This document shows positions 7,870 through 19,600 of a stretch of 64,000 bases of DNA, piece by piece; position 1 is the first letter of the stretch; each line of letters begins with the position of its first letter. The position numbers were made by a program, and so were the translations under genes. The notes under the pieces are model-generated. The model searched no databases and was not told the origin of the DNA. It saw only the letters and a program-made list of their open reading frames with translations. The DNA is from Tricholoma matsutake. Lineage: Eukaryota; Basidiomycota; Agaricomycetes; Agaricales; Tricholomataceae. The stretch covers positions 2,232,001 to 2,296,000 of the forward strand of contig AP026545.1 in assembly GCA_026075535.2 (NCBI GenBank), given 5' to 3'.

Positions 7870-10146
7870 GAGGCAATCTCCTATCGGGGAGAACCTTGCA
7901 ACGATCTGGACTCTCTTTGGGCCGCCCTTGATGGGTCCTATAACGCTGCCTCAGATCGAGTAGTCGATCTGAGCATTCTCGATGAACTTGATCCGGTGCC
8001 TGAAAGGGCCTGGATCTCGTTCTCCGTTACGGAAATGAAAGAAGCGCTAAACGCGTGTTCTTCCCGTTCCGCTCCAGGTCCCGATCATGTTACATGGTCG
8101 CACCTTAAACACTGGTGTAGCAACCCAGAGGTGGCAGGGCTCATCACCCGCATCGCTGAGGCATGCATCACTGCAGGCCATTGGCCAGCTCATTTTAAGG
8201 AATCCCTGTCGGTCATTATCCCGAAGCCAGGGAAACCTAATTATTCTACCCCTAAGTCGTTCAGACCCATCGTGCTTCTGAACACTCTGGGTAAATTAGT
8301 CGAAAAAATGCTGTCCAGAAGACTTCAATTTGACGGCGTCGCACACGAAGCCTTCGAGCAGAATCAGTTCGGAGGCGTCACCCAGCGTTCCACTGAGGAT
8401 GCAGGTATCTACCTCACTCATCTTGTCAGGGCAGGATGGGCCAAAGGACTTAAGACAAGCGTTGTCGCTTTCGACATCGCTCAATTCTTCCCCTCCCTGA
8501 ACCACCAGGTTCTGCTGGAGATCATCTCTCGGTCGGGGTTCCCTGCGCAAGTAGTGAACTTCTTCCGATCTTACTTAGTCGGTCGCAAAACGACCTACAA
8601 ATGGAACGCTTTCTCATCTGGCTCTTTCGCAGCCGATGTGGGGGTAGGTCAAGGCTCTGCCTTGTCCCCTATCTTATCGGCGTTATATTTGATGCCTATT
8701 ATGAAACTCTTCAGAAGGAGCGAGATCGGCAGAGATGTCGACCTCATGTCATATGTAGACGATGGCACCCTCATCGCCCGCTCCCCACAGCTGGAGGACA
8801 ACCTCCCCCTGCTTAAAAAAGCGTATGGCTGGATATTCCAGGCGTTCACCTCCCTTGGGCTTGTCCTCGAACATGACAAGTCCGAAATATTTCACTTCTC
8901 GAGGGCGAGGCGGTTCACTCCCTTACCCATCGATCTCGGCTTTGCCCCTTACACGGGCAATACCCCCCTCAAACCCAAGGTTACCTGGAGGTACCTCGGC
9001 TTTTTCTTCGACCGCAAACTCTCCTTCAAGGAGCACACGCGGTTCTACTCCACCAAAGCCCTTACTACGGCAAGGGCGATGGGAATGCTCGGCAATTCTG
9101 TCAGAGGGCTAACCCCTATGCAGAAACGCCTTCTGTACCGTTCGTGCGTCGTACCTATTATGACATACGGACTTAGACTATGGCACTTCAAAGGCGCACA
9201 CGTCAAAGGGGTCATCAAAACGTTGGCCCAGGTGCAGTCCATCGCTGCTCGCTGGATCCTCGGTGCCTTCAGAACCACCCCAATTGGTGGCCTGGAAAGT
9301 ATCGCCGGACTGCTGCCTATGCAGCTGTTACTGCGTCGTCTAGTCGACAGAGGGGTATTCAGAACCCCTCTATTGGCTCCATCACACCCCCTGAGAGCGA
9401 TCTTAGGGCCTAATCATGTCGGCACTACCCACTCCCACGAGCTAGGACTCTGGGGAGGAAACGTGCTCGACACATTCAACCTGCAAGGTCCATCTGTCGC
9501 CTCGGCTGCAGCTCTGGCCCTTGTACCAGGCGATGAGTTTGACCCCTTTGGGGAAGAAAACACACCTGGAAATAGAGTGAAGGATCTGTTCCCCACTCGC
9601 TTTTTCTCCCATCGCCTCACCTCTAAGGAGGATGGAGCGAGGAACTCTTACAAGAGTGACCTCGATAAGGCCTGGGCTGCCGCCCTGGTCGAGGACGACA
9701 CTCTTGTCGTCGCAGTGGACGCCTCAGTGCCCACAGATGCCAAATTTCAGGCTGTCGCCTGCGCTCTTGTCTTCGGACAGGGGGAGCAGGTCGATCGCGT
9801 TGTCTCTGCTTCTGGGAGGAGAACCCCCCCGGAAGTCGAACTATTTGCTCTCCAACTGGGAGTATCCGCTGCGTGCAGCAGGGGATGCAAGAAGTTGGTG
9901 ATATTCTTGGATTCTACTACGGGCATTGAGTCCCTAATTGACCCTAGACCACGCTCTGAGCAAGTTTTTGCTCTGGACGCCTGTCGCTCACTTCGTCCCT
10001 GGCTAGCCGGAGACGAGGTGAGAAACGTAACATTCTGGCACGTCCCCTCGAAATTCGAGTGGAACGTACATAAGATGGCTCATGATGTAGCTACATCTAC
10101 CAAGATCTCCGTGGGCAGACACCCGCGGACATCTTTAGATTACCTT

Positions 10147-12012
10147 TTTTTTTTTTTTTTTTTGGGTCAACAATTTATAACGCGGGGCTCGATCGCAGTC
10201 CGCGGAGCAGGATACAAACTTGGGTACTACTATAACTACGCTTCCCCTCACCCATATCCTACCCAGGTCCTCGTTTTAGCCACTTTAGGCGGGCAGTGCC
10301 ACAGACGTTGGCCTCTCAGCCAGGAAAGGCAATAATCTGGAGGGGGGGACCCCCTCCCGAAGCTAGCCATTAGATCGTCAGCTGGTGCGAAGCGGTCCCC
10401 CGGCCACATATCCAACCGAAGTCAGATCAGGCGCAGTGGTGTCAATTCACCGTAAATCCCCCCTTGCGGGAGGAATAACTGTCCACATACTCCCAGCCAA
10501 CGAGGATTGACCACCCCGGATGAACGAGGTGGACCATCACCGTGTCATGCACGAGTAACAGTAATGTGGCAGCTGGTTGTTCACCTGGTTATTCACCGGA
10601 ACCGCCGTAAGCAGGGGGCCAAAGCCCCCCTCGAGCAAATGCACTGCCAGCACATGCACTCGATAGCAATTTCCCCCCCGCAGCGGGGAGAACGTAAAGG
10701 GTAGCGACATTTGTCACCAACCTGACAGCAGCCAGTGGACTGGCGGTGATGGGTGTGGAGCGGAATGCCCCACACAAGTAGCAGCACGGCCATCTGTGAT
10801 GATGACGGCACTGTACTGGGAACGAGGGTTCCCCAGATTGGAGCTCTGCTAGAGCTGTTGGCATCGCCACACAGGAAGCTGGAACAGCTGCCGGAGGCGT
10901 AGGATCATTGGAACGATCGTCTCTGGTTGTCCGCTTGGGCATCAGGAGCAAGTTAGTACTGGTATATGATGCTAGTGATCGAAATACGCAGCGTGCAGTG
11001 TAAGCGAGGGCCTCCTGCCTAGCAAGAGAGTCCACATAGTTGTCAGGGTCGGGGAGGTCCTCCCCAGCCCACAGATCTCAAACTGCCTAGGGCAGCTGCT
11101 ACCTCCAGTTCATTCTGTGAGAACTGGGTGTCGTAGTGTTGGGCATCATCGCCAACGATGTCACCCGTAATCAAGGTGGGGTCGTGAAGGCCCCAGTGTG
11201 TGGTTTGGTCTCTGTTCAGCCGTTTGGGCATTGAGAGTGAGTTAGCACAGGTAAATGACGATAACAGTCAGAATACGTAGCGTAAGGTCGATAACAGATG
11301 GCCCCTTATCTCAGTTCCAGGTCCACCTGATACAGCCTCCAAACGCTCCGAGGGGGCGAACAGGCCGCACATCCTGTTGCCTGGTGGGAGAAGATTGAAC
11401 CCGGGTCATAACACCCTAAAAGAGTGAGCACCAGAGGTAGAGAGTTGGTGGTGAGTAGCGGCCACCAGAGCGTCGACCTAGCTGTCAGGGGGCACCATCG
11501 CCCGGCCCCTTTTAACGATGGTGTATTCCAACGGGTAGTCAGTGTAGCATGTCTCTAGTAATAGAAACTCACAGAGCATGGAGGCTGGGAGCCTCCCAGA
11601 CGGCCAGCAGTCCAGTAAGAACGTCCTTCCCCCTAAGCCAGACCTCCCCCAGCTAAACAAGCGCTTCTACTTGGGCGAGCATTGAAGCAGGCATCCCACA
11701 CCCGCTCTAAGCCCCCATAGGGACCCAGACTACTCTTTCATAGACATCACTCACCTAGCCAGGATCCTCGAAGCCAAGGGGAACAAGACAGATAGCAGTC
11801 ACTGTTGGAAACAATGACCGAGACATCCCCGGAGATCGGATGGACGGATCTCTTAGCAAAGCAGGGCAAGCCTGGAGACGCCGAGAGCGTTCGTGATGGT
11901 GAAATCCGATCGAAAATCGGACAAAAATTGAGGTGTCGACGTCGCGTGCAACGTTGAGCAGAGGTGTTTACCACTATTTATGGTGGTTGTAACAAGTCAA
12001 GGAGTGTTTTTG
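10147..12012 (-). mobile_element. N3: N-II element in L2
   Basis: Poly(T) from 10147, 5' end near 12006. TSD TCTTTAGATTACCTT at 10132-10146 and 12013-12027. Extra T/G-rich bases (about 12005-12012) lie between the 5' end and the TSD. Almost identical to N2, so both probably came from one source within a short time. Confidence 0.93.
10799..11231 (-). pseudogene. N-II degenerate ORF
   Basis: Same structure and same disabling changes as the remnant in N2: N-terminal MPKRLNRDQTTHWGL part, frame loss near residue 48, duplicated intron/start module, shortened C-terminal part. No protein of N-I type can be made. Confidence 0.75.
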
Positions 12013-12456
12013 TCTTTAGATTACCTTAAAAATCAGGTCGAAAAGGCCGTTTGTAAGGATTGGCACACTCGGTTCGCAGATCCTGCGTACCGTGGACGAC
12101 ACTTCTACCAACTCAAAGGAGTAGGTGGTAAACCAGTTGTACCCTCGACTCACAAAGGTGGGCCTTGGCTGAAAGTAATGGGAAGCAACACCACGTTGAC
12201 TTCTCGTTCGACTCGTATGATCACTGGCCATGCTCCTATAGGGGAGTATCGTCAACGTCTATCCCTTGACGGGGTATACCAGTGTTGGTGCCTCGGCCCC
12301 GAGATACAAACTCGAGACCACTTACTACGCGTCTGCCCCAAGGTGGATCGCAAAGAAACTCGTGCAAGCCCCGACTCCGTCGAAGGCTTCCACGAATTCA
12401 TGGACAATAATCCTGCACTAGGATCGTTCAACTCACTTGCGTGGGATCCAGGATAG

Positions 12457-12980
12457 GTTGTGCGCGCAGGGCGTATGACCCCCGTCTGGTTCTAGCTAGT
12501 GTTATCGGTATGTCGGGGTGGCCGTAGGGCGCCAGACGAGTCCGTTAACCCTCATAAAGGGGGCCCACCCATGTTCAGGAGCGACTGTCAGGGAGGGGGG
12601 ACACGAACCTAGGTACCGGTTCGGGGAGGCGCCTGAGCGCTTTCTGATCCGCTGTCGGTTGTGCGCTACAGCTCTAACGCTGACTGCGCCTTCCTTTCCG
12701 AGCTGAGAGGTTCACGTCGGGGCGGCAGTTTCCCCTAAATCTTGCACTCATACCCATAGGGATTCGGGGAACACGGCATCGTCAGGCTCGGGTTGTCAGT
12801 ACGCCACCACTGGCAAGTCCGTTTACTCGATAAAGGGGGCCCCCTTAGTGGTCGTTGCAGCTATCCAGGTGGTTGGTGCGAAGATCAGCAGGAGGAGGAC
12901 TTGGGCTGGGCGTAGTGTACTTCGTTTGTATGTCTCTACCGCAGACTGCGATCGGGCGCCGCGTTATAAATTTTTGACCC
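12457..12980 (+). promoter_or_regulatory. LINE 3' UTR with direct repeat and terminal stem-loop
   Basis: No coding frame. A segment of about 28 nt occurs twice (12538-12566 and 12814-12842), sharing AGTCCGTT and ATAAAGGGGGCCC. The second copy forms a GGGGGCCCCC palindrome. The end (12938-12980) carries the stem-loop and CGTTATAAATT tail shared with N elements, the likely RT entry site. Confidence 0.6.
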
Positions 12981-13016
12981 AAAAAAAAAAAAAAAACAAA
13001 AAAAAAAACAAAAAAA

Positions 13017-14238
13017 GGGCAGCCCATAGAGATTCCAGATCGTTGCAAGGTTCTCCCCGATAGGAGATCGCCTCATACGACGGGAGGTTACGTTGACAAG
13101 TCCAGGACATGAGATCCCAGGGTCGTCTGTTCATCGTAGCCACTTCTTGGATGCGGTCGTTGAAGAAGTCACGCTTAGCGTGTCGCATGACTTTCCTGTA
13201 GTGCTTCCAGTCCTCCCCATCGCGGGAAGCCCTGTAAGCGTCTAGGGCACCACTGCATTCGTCTGTCCACCAACCTTTGGACGACTTGCCGAGGCGAGAT
13301 TCCTTGGCATGGTTTTCCCATGCCTTGTTTAAAATCGCTGATATCGCCGAAACGACCTCATCGATTTCTGCCGAAGTATCTCCGTGCCAATTCAGCCACG
13401 GAGTTAAAGCGGAGGAGACAGCATCCTGATATGATGCTTCCTCCTCGGATCCTTTTTTGATGGACCACTTGGTGACCGGGACCAGAGATCCCGGGCCAGG
13501 CAGCACTAACGTCAGAGGAGCGTGGTCAGACGTCCCCCTGGCTTCAGGTACAATCTCGCAGTACAGTACAAATCTAAGATCTGTAGGTACAAACATCAGG
13601 TCGATCACCGTGGGGTGAAGGCCCTGTTGAGGGGGAAAGTGGGTGGGGCCCTCCATTACTGGTAGGGCTCTAGTCAGGCCTAATGCCGTAGCTGTTTCCA
13701 CTAAGTGGTCAGCGTGAATTGAGTGCTCAGGCCCCTGGGGGTCCCAGGAAGCGTGTCTCACGTCAAAGTCGCCGCACATGAAGTGCAAGCGTGGGATCGT
13801 CATGACGTTCTCAAACAGGAGCGTAATGGCGGAGTGTTGGCTGTCCGAATAGACGTTAGCGAGTAGCATGACGTCCTCCCCTATTCCCAATGAGAAAAGA
13901 AGGATGTCCCGATCATCGATCAGATCTCGTCTGAGACCTGGTCTTAGATTAGCGATGCTGTTCGCAAAGTAAACAGCCACGCATGGAGGGGAGTCGATTC
14001 CCGATGAGCGCACTAAAGTCCCCCAATTTGGGCTCATTGGTGCGCCTATAACTTCTTCCCCCTCCCTGTTGTGGGCAGAGGGAGCGTGTCTTATTAATCG
14101 CCAGGGAGGCTCTTGAATGAAAAGCAGGTCATAATCGTCTACGAAGTCTGCCAGTATAGAGTCCATGTAACCCCAATTTCGATTTACATTTTGACTAAAT
14201 ATTCGTAACTGTGGGGTAGCTCTAAGTCTGTGCCTCAT
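13017..14238 (-). CDS. LINE ORF2, endonuclease part (L3)
   Basis: First 407 codons of ORF2 from the ATG at 14238, open until the junction with L2. It includes the complete EEP endonuclease (QNVN, QEP, GDFD in place of GDFN, SDH) and the linker to the RT. The GDFN to GDFD change affects a residue normally conserved in this fold and may impair cleavage. The ATG follows the ORF1 stop directly. Confidence 0.85.
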
Positions 14239-14466
14239 TTACGTTCGGCCACCGCATCCTGCGGGATGGTAAGCAGGAGGGGAGCGGGAATTACATCTCG
14301 CACTCACCTCGTCATAGCGAGCTTTGATCCAGTCACGGTCAAAGCGGTGTCGCCAGAAATTGCATCGACGATCGTCGGATGCGTGGTTCTTCCGGCAGTT
14401 CAAGCACCTAGCCGGGTGAGGACATGCTGCCCCCTCTGGGGTAGCTGGGATGGGAGGGTTCGCCTT

Positions 14467-16689
14467 TTTTTTTTTTTTTGGATCAGAATTTATAACGCGG
14501 GGCTCGAACGCAGTCCGCGGAGCAAGGTACAAACTTGGGTACTACTTTATCTACGCGTTCCCCTCGCCCATCTCCCACTCAGGTCCCCGTTTTAGCCACC
14601 TTTAGGCGGGCAGTTCCACAGACGTTGGCCTCTCAGCCAGGAAAGGCAATAATCTGGAGGGGGCGCCCCCCCCTCCCGAAGTTAGCCATTAGATCGCCCC
14701 CTGGAGCAAACGGTCCCCCAGCCACATGTCCGACCGAGGCCAGACCAGGCGCAGCAGTGTTAATTCACCGTAAATCCCCCCTTGCGGGAGGAATAACCGT
14801 CTGCGTTTTTCCAGCCAACAAGGATTGACCACCCCAGACGAATGAGGTGGACCATCACCGTGTTGTGCACAAGTGACAGTAACAAGGCGGGTGGTTGTTC
14901 ACCTGGTTATTCACCGTGACCGCCGTAAGTAGGGGGCCGAGACCCCCCTCGAGCAAATGCACCCATGTGCACGCACTCGATGACATCGTCCCCCCCGCAG
15001 TGGGGGGAAGGTATAGGGAAGCGACACCATGTCACCATCCCGATAGTGGCCACCAGTTACTTGGTGGCCGTGAACGTAGAGGGGGATAGCCCCCTGTACT
15101 AGTTGCGGCGCTGCTGTCCACGAGGACCTCGAGGACGACGGCGCCGTGCTGGGGACGAGGGTTCCCCAGATTGAGGCTCTGATTGAGCGGTGTGCACCGC
15201 CGCGTAGGAAGCCTGGAAGGCTGCCGGAGACGTGAGGTCGAGAGGTGTCGGAACGGCTGCTAGTTCCGCCGACATCGTCTCAGACAGTCGCCAGGTGGTC
15301 GTGAATAACTCCCAGGCCATTTGGCGCCAAGCGTTCCTCTCTGCAGGGGGAACGGCGGACGTACGGACGGTACCAACGAACATGGTCATCGCGTCGAGTT
15401 GGTGTAGCATGGCATGAGAGGTGGCTTCGATTTCCAGCCTCTCATTCACAGATAACGGCACTTCGTCCTCCACCAGTTCAGGGATGGGGGGCAAAGGCGG
15501 TAACGGGGCAGGGGATGCCTCCGGATAGAAGAGCTCAGCAATGCCGAGCTCCTGAGTGTACATGTCCTCGCGTTCGAGACTGCGAGTCCATCGTTTATGT
15601 GCGACATGGACGTCCTGCGCCCACAGCACACGGTCGATCATTTGCCTCGAGGCTAGCTTGGGGCTGCTCTCGGCATAATTGAGGGCCTCCTGCATAGCAA
15701 GAGAATCCTCGTCATCCTCAGGGTCGGAGAGGTCTTCTCCAGCCCATAGATCTCTAACTGCCCGTAGGGCAGTAGCTACATCCGGATCGTCATGATCGTA
15801 CCGGGTGTCGTAGTCTTGGACGCCATCGTCGTAGATGTCGCCCGTAATCAGGGAGGGGTCGTGTAGACCCCAGCGTGGTGTTTGGGCTCTAGTTCGCCGT
15901 TTAGGCATTGAGAGGGGAAGTTAGTGCTAGTAGGTGATAGTAGAAATCAAGATACGTAGCGTGCCATCGATAACAGCTGGTCCCTTATCTCTATTCCGGG
16001 TCCACCCGATACTGCCTCCGAACGCTCCGAGGGGGGGACAGGCCGCACATCCTGTACCCAGTGGGAGAAGATTGAACCCAGGTCATACCACCCTAGAAGA
16101 GTGAGCACCGGAGGTAGAGAGTTGGTGGAGAGTGGCGGCCACCAAGGTGTCGACCTAGCCGCCAGGGGGCACCATCGCCCGGCCCCTTTTAACGATGGTG
16201 TATTCCAACGGGTAGTCAGTGTAGCATGTCTCTAGTAATAGAAACTCACAGAGCATGGAGGCTAGAAGCCTCCCAGACACCTAGCAATCCAGTGATAACG
16301 TCCCTTCTCCCTAAGCCAGACCTCCCCCAACTAAACGAGTGTGTCGACTTGGGCGAGCGTTGAAGCAGGCATCCCACACCCACTCTAAGCCCCCAGAGGG
16401 ACCCAGACTACTCTTTCATAAACGACACTCACCTAGTCGGGATCCTCGAAGCCCAGGAGAACGAAACAGATAGCAGCCATTGTCAAAAACAATGACTGGG
16501 GCATCCACAGAGATCGGATGGACGGATCTCTTAGCAAATCAGGGTAGGCCTGGAGACGCCGAGAGCGTTCATGATGGTGAAATCCGATCGAAAATCGGAC
16601 GAAAATTGAAGTGTCGACGTCGCATGCAACGTTGAGCAGAGGTGTTTACCACTATTTATGGTGGTTGTAGCAAGTCAAGGAGCGCCTCC
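14467..16689 (-). mobile_element. N4: full-length N-I element in L3 ORF1
   Basis: Poly(T) from 14467, 5' end at 16684 plus five extra bases. TSD GGGAGGGTTCGCCTT at 14452-14466 and 16690-16704. ORF intact (15099-15908). Nearly identical to N6. Confidence 0.93.
15099..15908 (-). CDS. N-element protein, full-length form
   Basis: 269 aa, the longest common form. Order of regions as in N1: basic start MPKRRTRAQ, Asp-rich stretch with DDGVQDYDTRYDHDDPDV, conserved HKRWTRSLEREDMY, proline-rich linker, AWRQMAWELFTTTW helix and the complete basic end RRRRPRGPRGQQRRN. That end could bind RNA or act as a nuclear localisation signal (inference). The start lies inside the intron-like segment, so only unspliced RNA would encode this protein. 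No known family recognised. Confidence 0.75.
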   Translation of the reverse strand: MPKRRTRAQTPRWGLHDPSLITGDIYDDGVQDYDTRYDHDDPDVATALRAVRDLWAGEDLSDPEDDEDSLAMQEALNYAESSPKLASRQMIDRVLWAQDVHVAHKRWTRSLEREDMYTQELGIAELFYPEASPAPLPPLPPIPELVEDEVPLSVNERLEIEATSHAMLHQLDAMTMFVGTVRTSAVPPAERNAWRQMAWELFTTTWRLSETMSAELAAVPTPLDLTSPAAFQASYAAVHTAQSEPQSGEPSSPARRRRPRGPRGQQRRN

Positions 16690-19600
16690 GGGAGGGTTCG
16701 CCTTGGCGTTTCCCTTACAGCACCCCGCTAGGGCACGATGGTGCTCCTTGCGGTGTGGGCCTGCACATATCGGACACTTCGACTGTGGAGCTCTGCATGC
16801 TGGGGTGGGGTGGCCCCACTTCCAGCACCGTTGGCATAATGGGAGTCCAGGATTCGCCCTGGCTGCCCTAACGTAGGCGACGTATCGTCCAAACTGGACA
16901 CCACGTCCGATGAGAGCTTTTGCTCGTGCGCCACTGACGGAGTCAGCAACGTTGAGGTAAACGGTGCACGTATCCGACATTCTCGAATCATGTACGACCC
17001 TTGGGGGGACCTGCAGCACGGTGAGGTCAGATATGCCTGACTTCCCCAGGTGAGCTATGACGACATCAGGCGTAATGGCCTTGTCGTTTGCAATGTAGGG
17101 CACGTCTACCAGCTTGAGGTAGGACGTGGACGTAGGTAGCGCTGCATCAATTTGGAGCGCGTAGGGGAAAGCCTTGTGAGCCGCCTCCTTAAAACACCGT
17201 AGGTCCTCATCCGAGGCCACTACGTCAGTTGACACCGAGAGATTCCCAGCGTGCATGGTAGCAGACTGTGCCACTAGCTTGGAGTGGTGCAGTCCTAAGG
17301 TCGTCCGGACATGGTCCAGGAAGTCAGCAGGGTTCGTTCCCTCCTCTAGGGGGGGTCGAACGTGAACGAGGACCTGTCTTCGAGATGGTCCGTGAACGGT
17401 GGGTGAAGGCTTTGCAGCCTTGGGCCTGGATGGACCGACGTGCTGCTGGATGTCAGCTAGCTTGTCGGTAGGAAGCTCAGGGAAGGCCTTGGCTAGTCGC
17501 ACAAGGCCGTCCATGGATGTGTTAGGAGCTCGCCCCCCTGGGAAGCGAGCGACCTGAGCGAATGTCCCCCTGCCCGAAGGCTTGGTTGACATGTTCACGG
17601 GGGGAGGAGGTCCTCTGCCCCATGAAGAAGAGGTGCCCCTTGTTGGGGGTTTGGGAAGAGGTCGAGCCCCTCTCGGGCCTCGTGTCCTCCCAGATTTGTG
17701 AGGGGGGGGGCGTGGCCCATCCCATCCCTCCAAGTGCTCCGTCCTTGGGACGTCGTTGGGATCAGTAGTCGCAGGTCGTTTGCCTGCACCGCCAGCCCTG
17801 TCGATGGCTCTTCGGAGGGTCGTGTTCCCCGAGTCGTGATGGAATCCAACTGTGGTCGCTGCGTACAGCACTGCCCCCAGTTGTTCTGCGATTTCCTGCC
17901 GTTGTTCAGCAGTCGGTTGTTGGGCTCCAGTCCTGTTCAGAACAGTAATGAATCCCTGGGCGTATTCCCCGAGGTCGTGGGCGAAGGTGACTGGACCGGC
18001 CCAATCGTCGTCCGCATCGCTCGCCATCACCGTGTCTTGGATCACGGGCTCGGGGTTGGGTGTCAAAGCTTCGTCTCCCCATCGAGAGGCAGGAGTGGAA
18101 GGAGTGGTAGGTGGTGCAGGGGACGCTGTGGCCCTCCTGGGAGATAGTGTCGGCACGCTGAATCGCTGTGCGCGAGGTGTGATCGTTCCGGCCCCATACG
18201 GGGAGGGAGTTGGAGAACTTCTTTGGGACCGATGAGGGCCCACCGAAGGTGCAATCTGTGAGGATCTACGGCCCCCAGAGGGCCGTAGAGAATCAATGGG
18301 GTCGTCGCCAGCGTGATTTTTTCGATGACCGTATCCAAGAAGTGGCTACGATGAATAGACGACCCTGGGACCTAATGTCCTGGACTCGTCAACGTAACCT
18401 CCCGTCGTATGAGGCGATCTCCTATCGGGGAGAGCCTTGTAACGATCTGGACTCACTTTGGGCTGCCCTTGATGGGTCCTATAATGCCGCATCAGATCGA
18501 GTAGTCGATCTGAGCATTCTAGATGAACTTGATCCGGTGCCTGAAAGGGCCTGGATCGCGTTCTCCGTTACGGAAATGAAAGAAGCGCTAAACGCGTGCT
18601 CTTCCCGTTCCGCTCCAGGTCCCGATCATGTTACGTAGTCGCACCTAAAACACTGGTGTAGCAACCCGGAAGTGGCAGGGCTCATCACCCGCATTGCTGA
18701 GGCGTGCATCACCGCTGGCCACTGGCCAGATCACTTTAAGGAGTCCCTGTCGGTTATTATCCCGAAACCAGGGAAGCCTAACTACTCTACCCCTAAGTCG
18801 TTCAGGCCCATTGTGCTTCTGAACACTCTGGGCAAATTAGTCGAAAAGATGTTGTCAAGGCGACTTCAGTTCGACAGCGTCGCACACGAGGCTTTCGAAC
18901 AAAACCAGTTCGGAGGCGTCGCCCAGCATTCCACTGAGGATGCAGGCATCTACCTTACCCACCTGGTCAGAGCAGGGTGGGCCAAGGGACTTAAAACGAG
19001 CGTTGTCACCTTCGACATCGCCCAATTCTTCCCCTCCTTGAACCACCAAGTTCTGTTGGAGATCATCTCTCGGTCGGGGTTCCCTGCGCAGGTAGTGAAC
19101 TTCTTCCGTTCATATCTTGTCGGCCGCAAAACGACCTACAAATGGAACACTTTCTCGTCTGGCTCCTTTGCAGCCGATGTGGGAGTGGGTCAAGGGTCTG
19201 CCCTGTCCCCTGTCTTATCGGCGTTGTACCTAACGCCCATTATGAAGCTCTTCAGAAGGAGCGAAATCGGCAGAGATGTCGATCTCATGTCGTATGTGGA
19301 CGATGGCACCCTCATCGCCCGCTCCCCACAGCTGGAGGATAACCTCCCCTTGCTCAAAAAAGCGTATGGCTGGATATTCCAGGCATTCACCTCCCTCGGG
19401 CTTGTCCTTGAACACGACAAGTCTGAAATATTTCACTTCTCAAGGGCGAGGAGATTCACTCCCCTGCCCATCGATCTGGGATTCGCCCCTTACACGGGCA
19501 ATACCCCCCTCAAACCCAAGGTTACCTGGAGGTACCTCGGCTTTTTCTTTGACCGCAAACTCTCCTTCAAGGAGCACACGCGGTTCTACTCCACCAAAGC

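Larger units (their letters stand above)
4826..12456 (+). pseudogene. LINE ORF2 polyprotein, split by two N insertions
   Basis: ORF2 is 1,289 codons when uninterrupted. Here it is broken at 6004 and 10146, resuming at 7870 and 12013. Endonuclease (EEP/APE type, residues 1-245): QNVN at 16-19, QEP with E43, GDFN at 156-159, SDH at 237-239. Reverse transcriptase: FDIAQFF with D590, GQGSALSP, YVDD at 683-686, then the thumb region. RNase H: AVDAS with D1005, E1045, SDS with D1069, and a late D1127 in KMAHDVA, where the usual histidine-containing context is altered. C-terminal CWC...RDH...VC motif at C1233, C1235, H1245 and C1250. It would nick target DNA and copy element RNA by target-primed reverse transcription. 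Codon 464 is Trp here, unlike L4, L7 and L9. The three parts are open, so the gene was probably functional before the insertions. Confidence 0.9.
2778..13016 (+). mobile_element. L2: full-length LINE carrying N2 and N3
   Basis: 5' end CGCTTCTTGTCTTGTTAC at 2778, leader to 2902, ORF1 2903-4825, ORF2 4826-12456, 3' UTR 12457-12980, then a tail of A with two C interruptions to 13016. N2 (6005-7869) and N3 (10147-12012) interrupt ORF2, each flanked by a 15-bp TSD. Without them I see no stop or frameshift, so this is the best preserved LINE here. The flanks do not form a TSD: both are antisense ORF2, but from positions about 0.6 kb apart. Confidence 0.92.
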
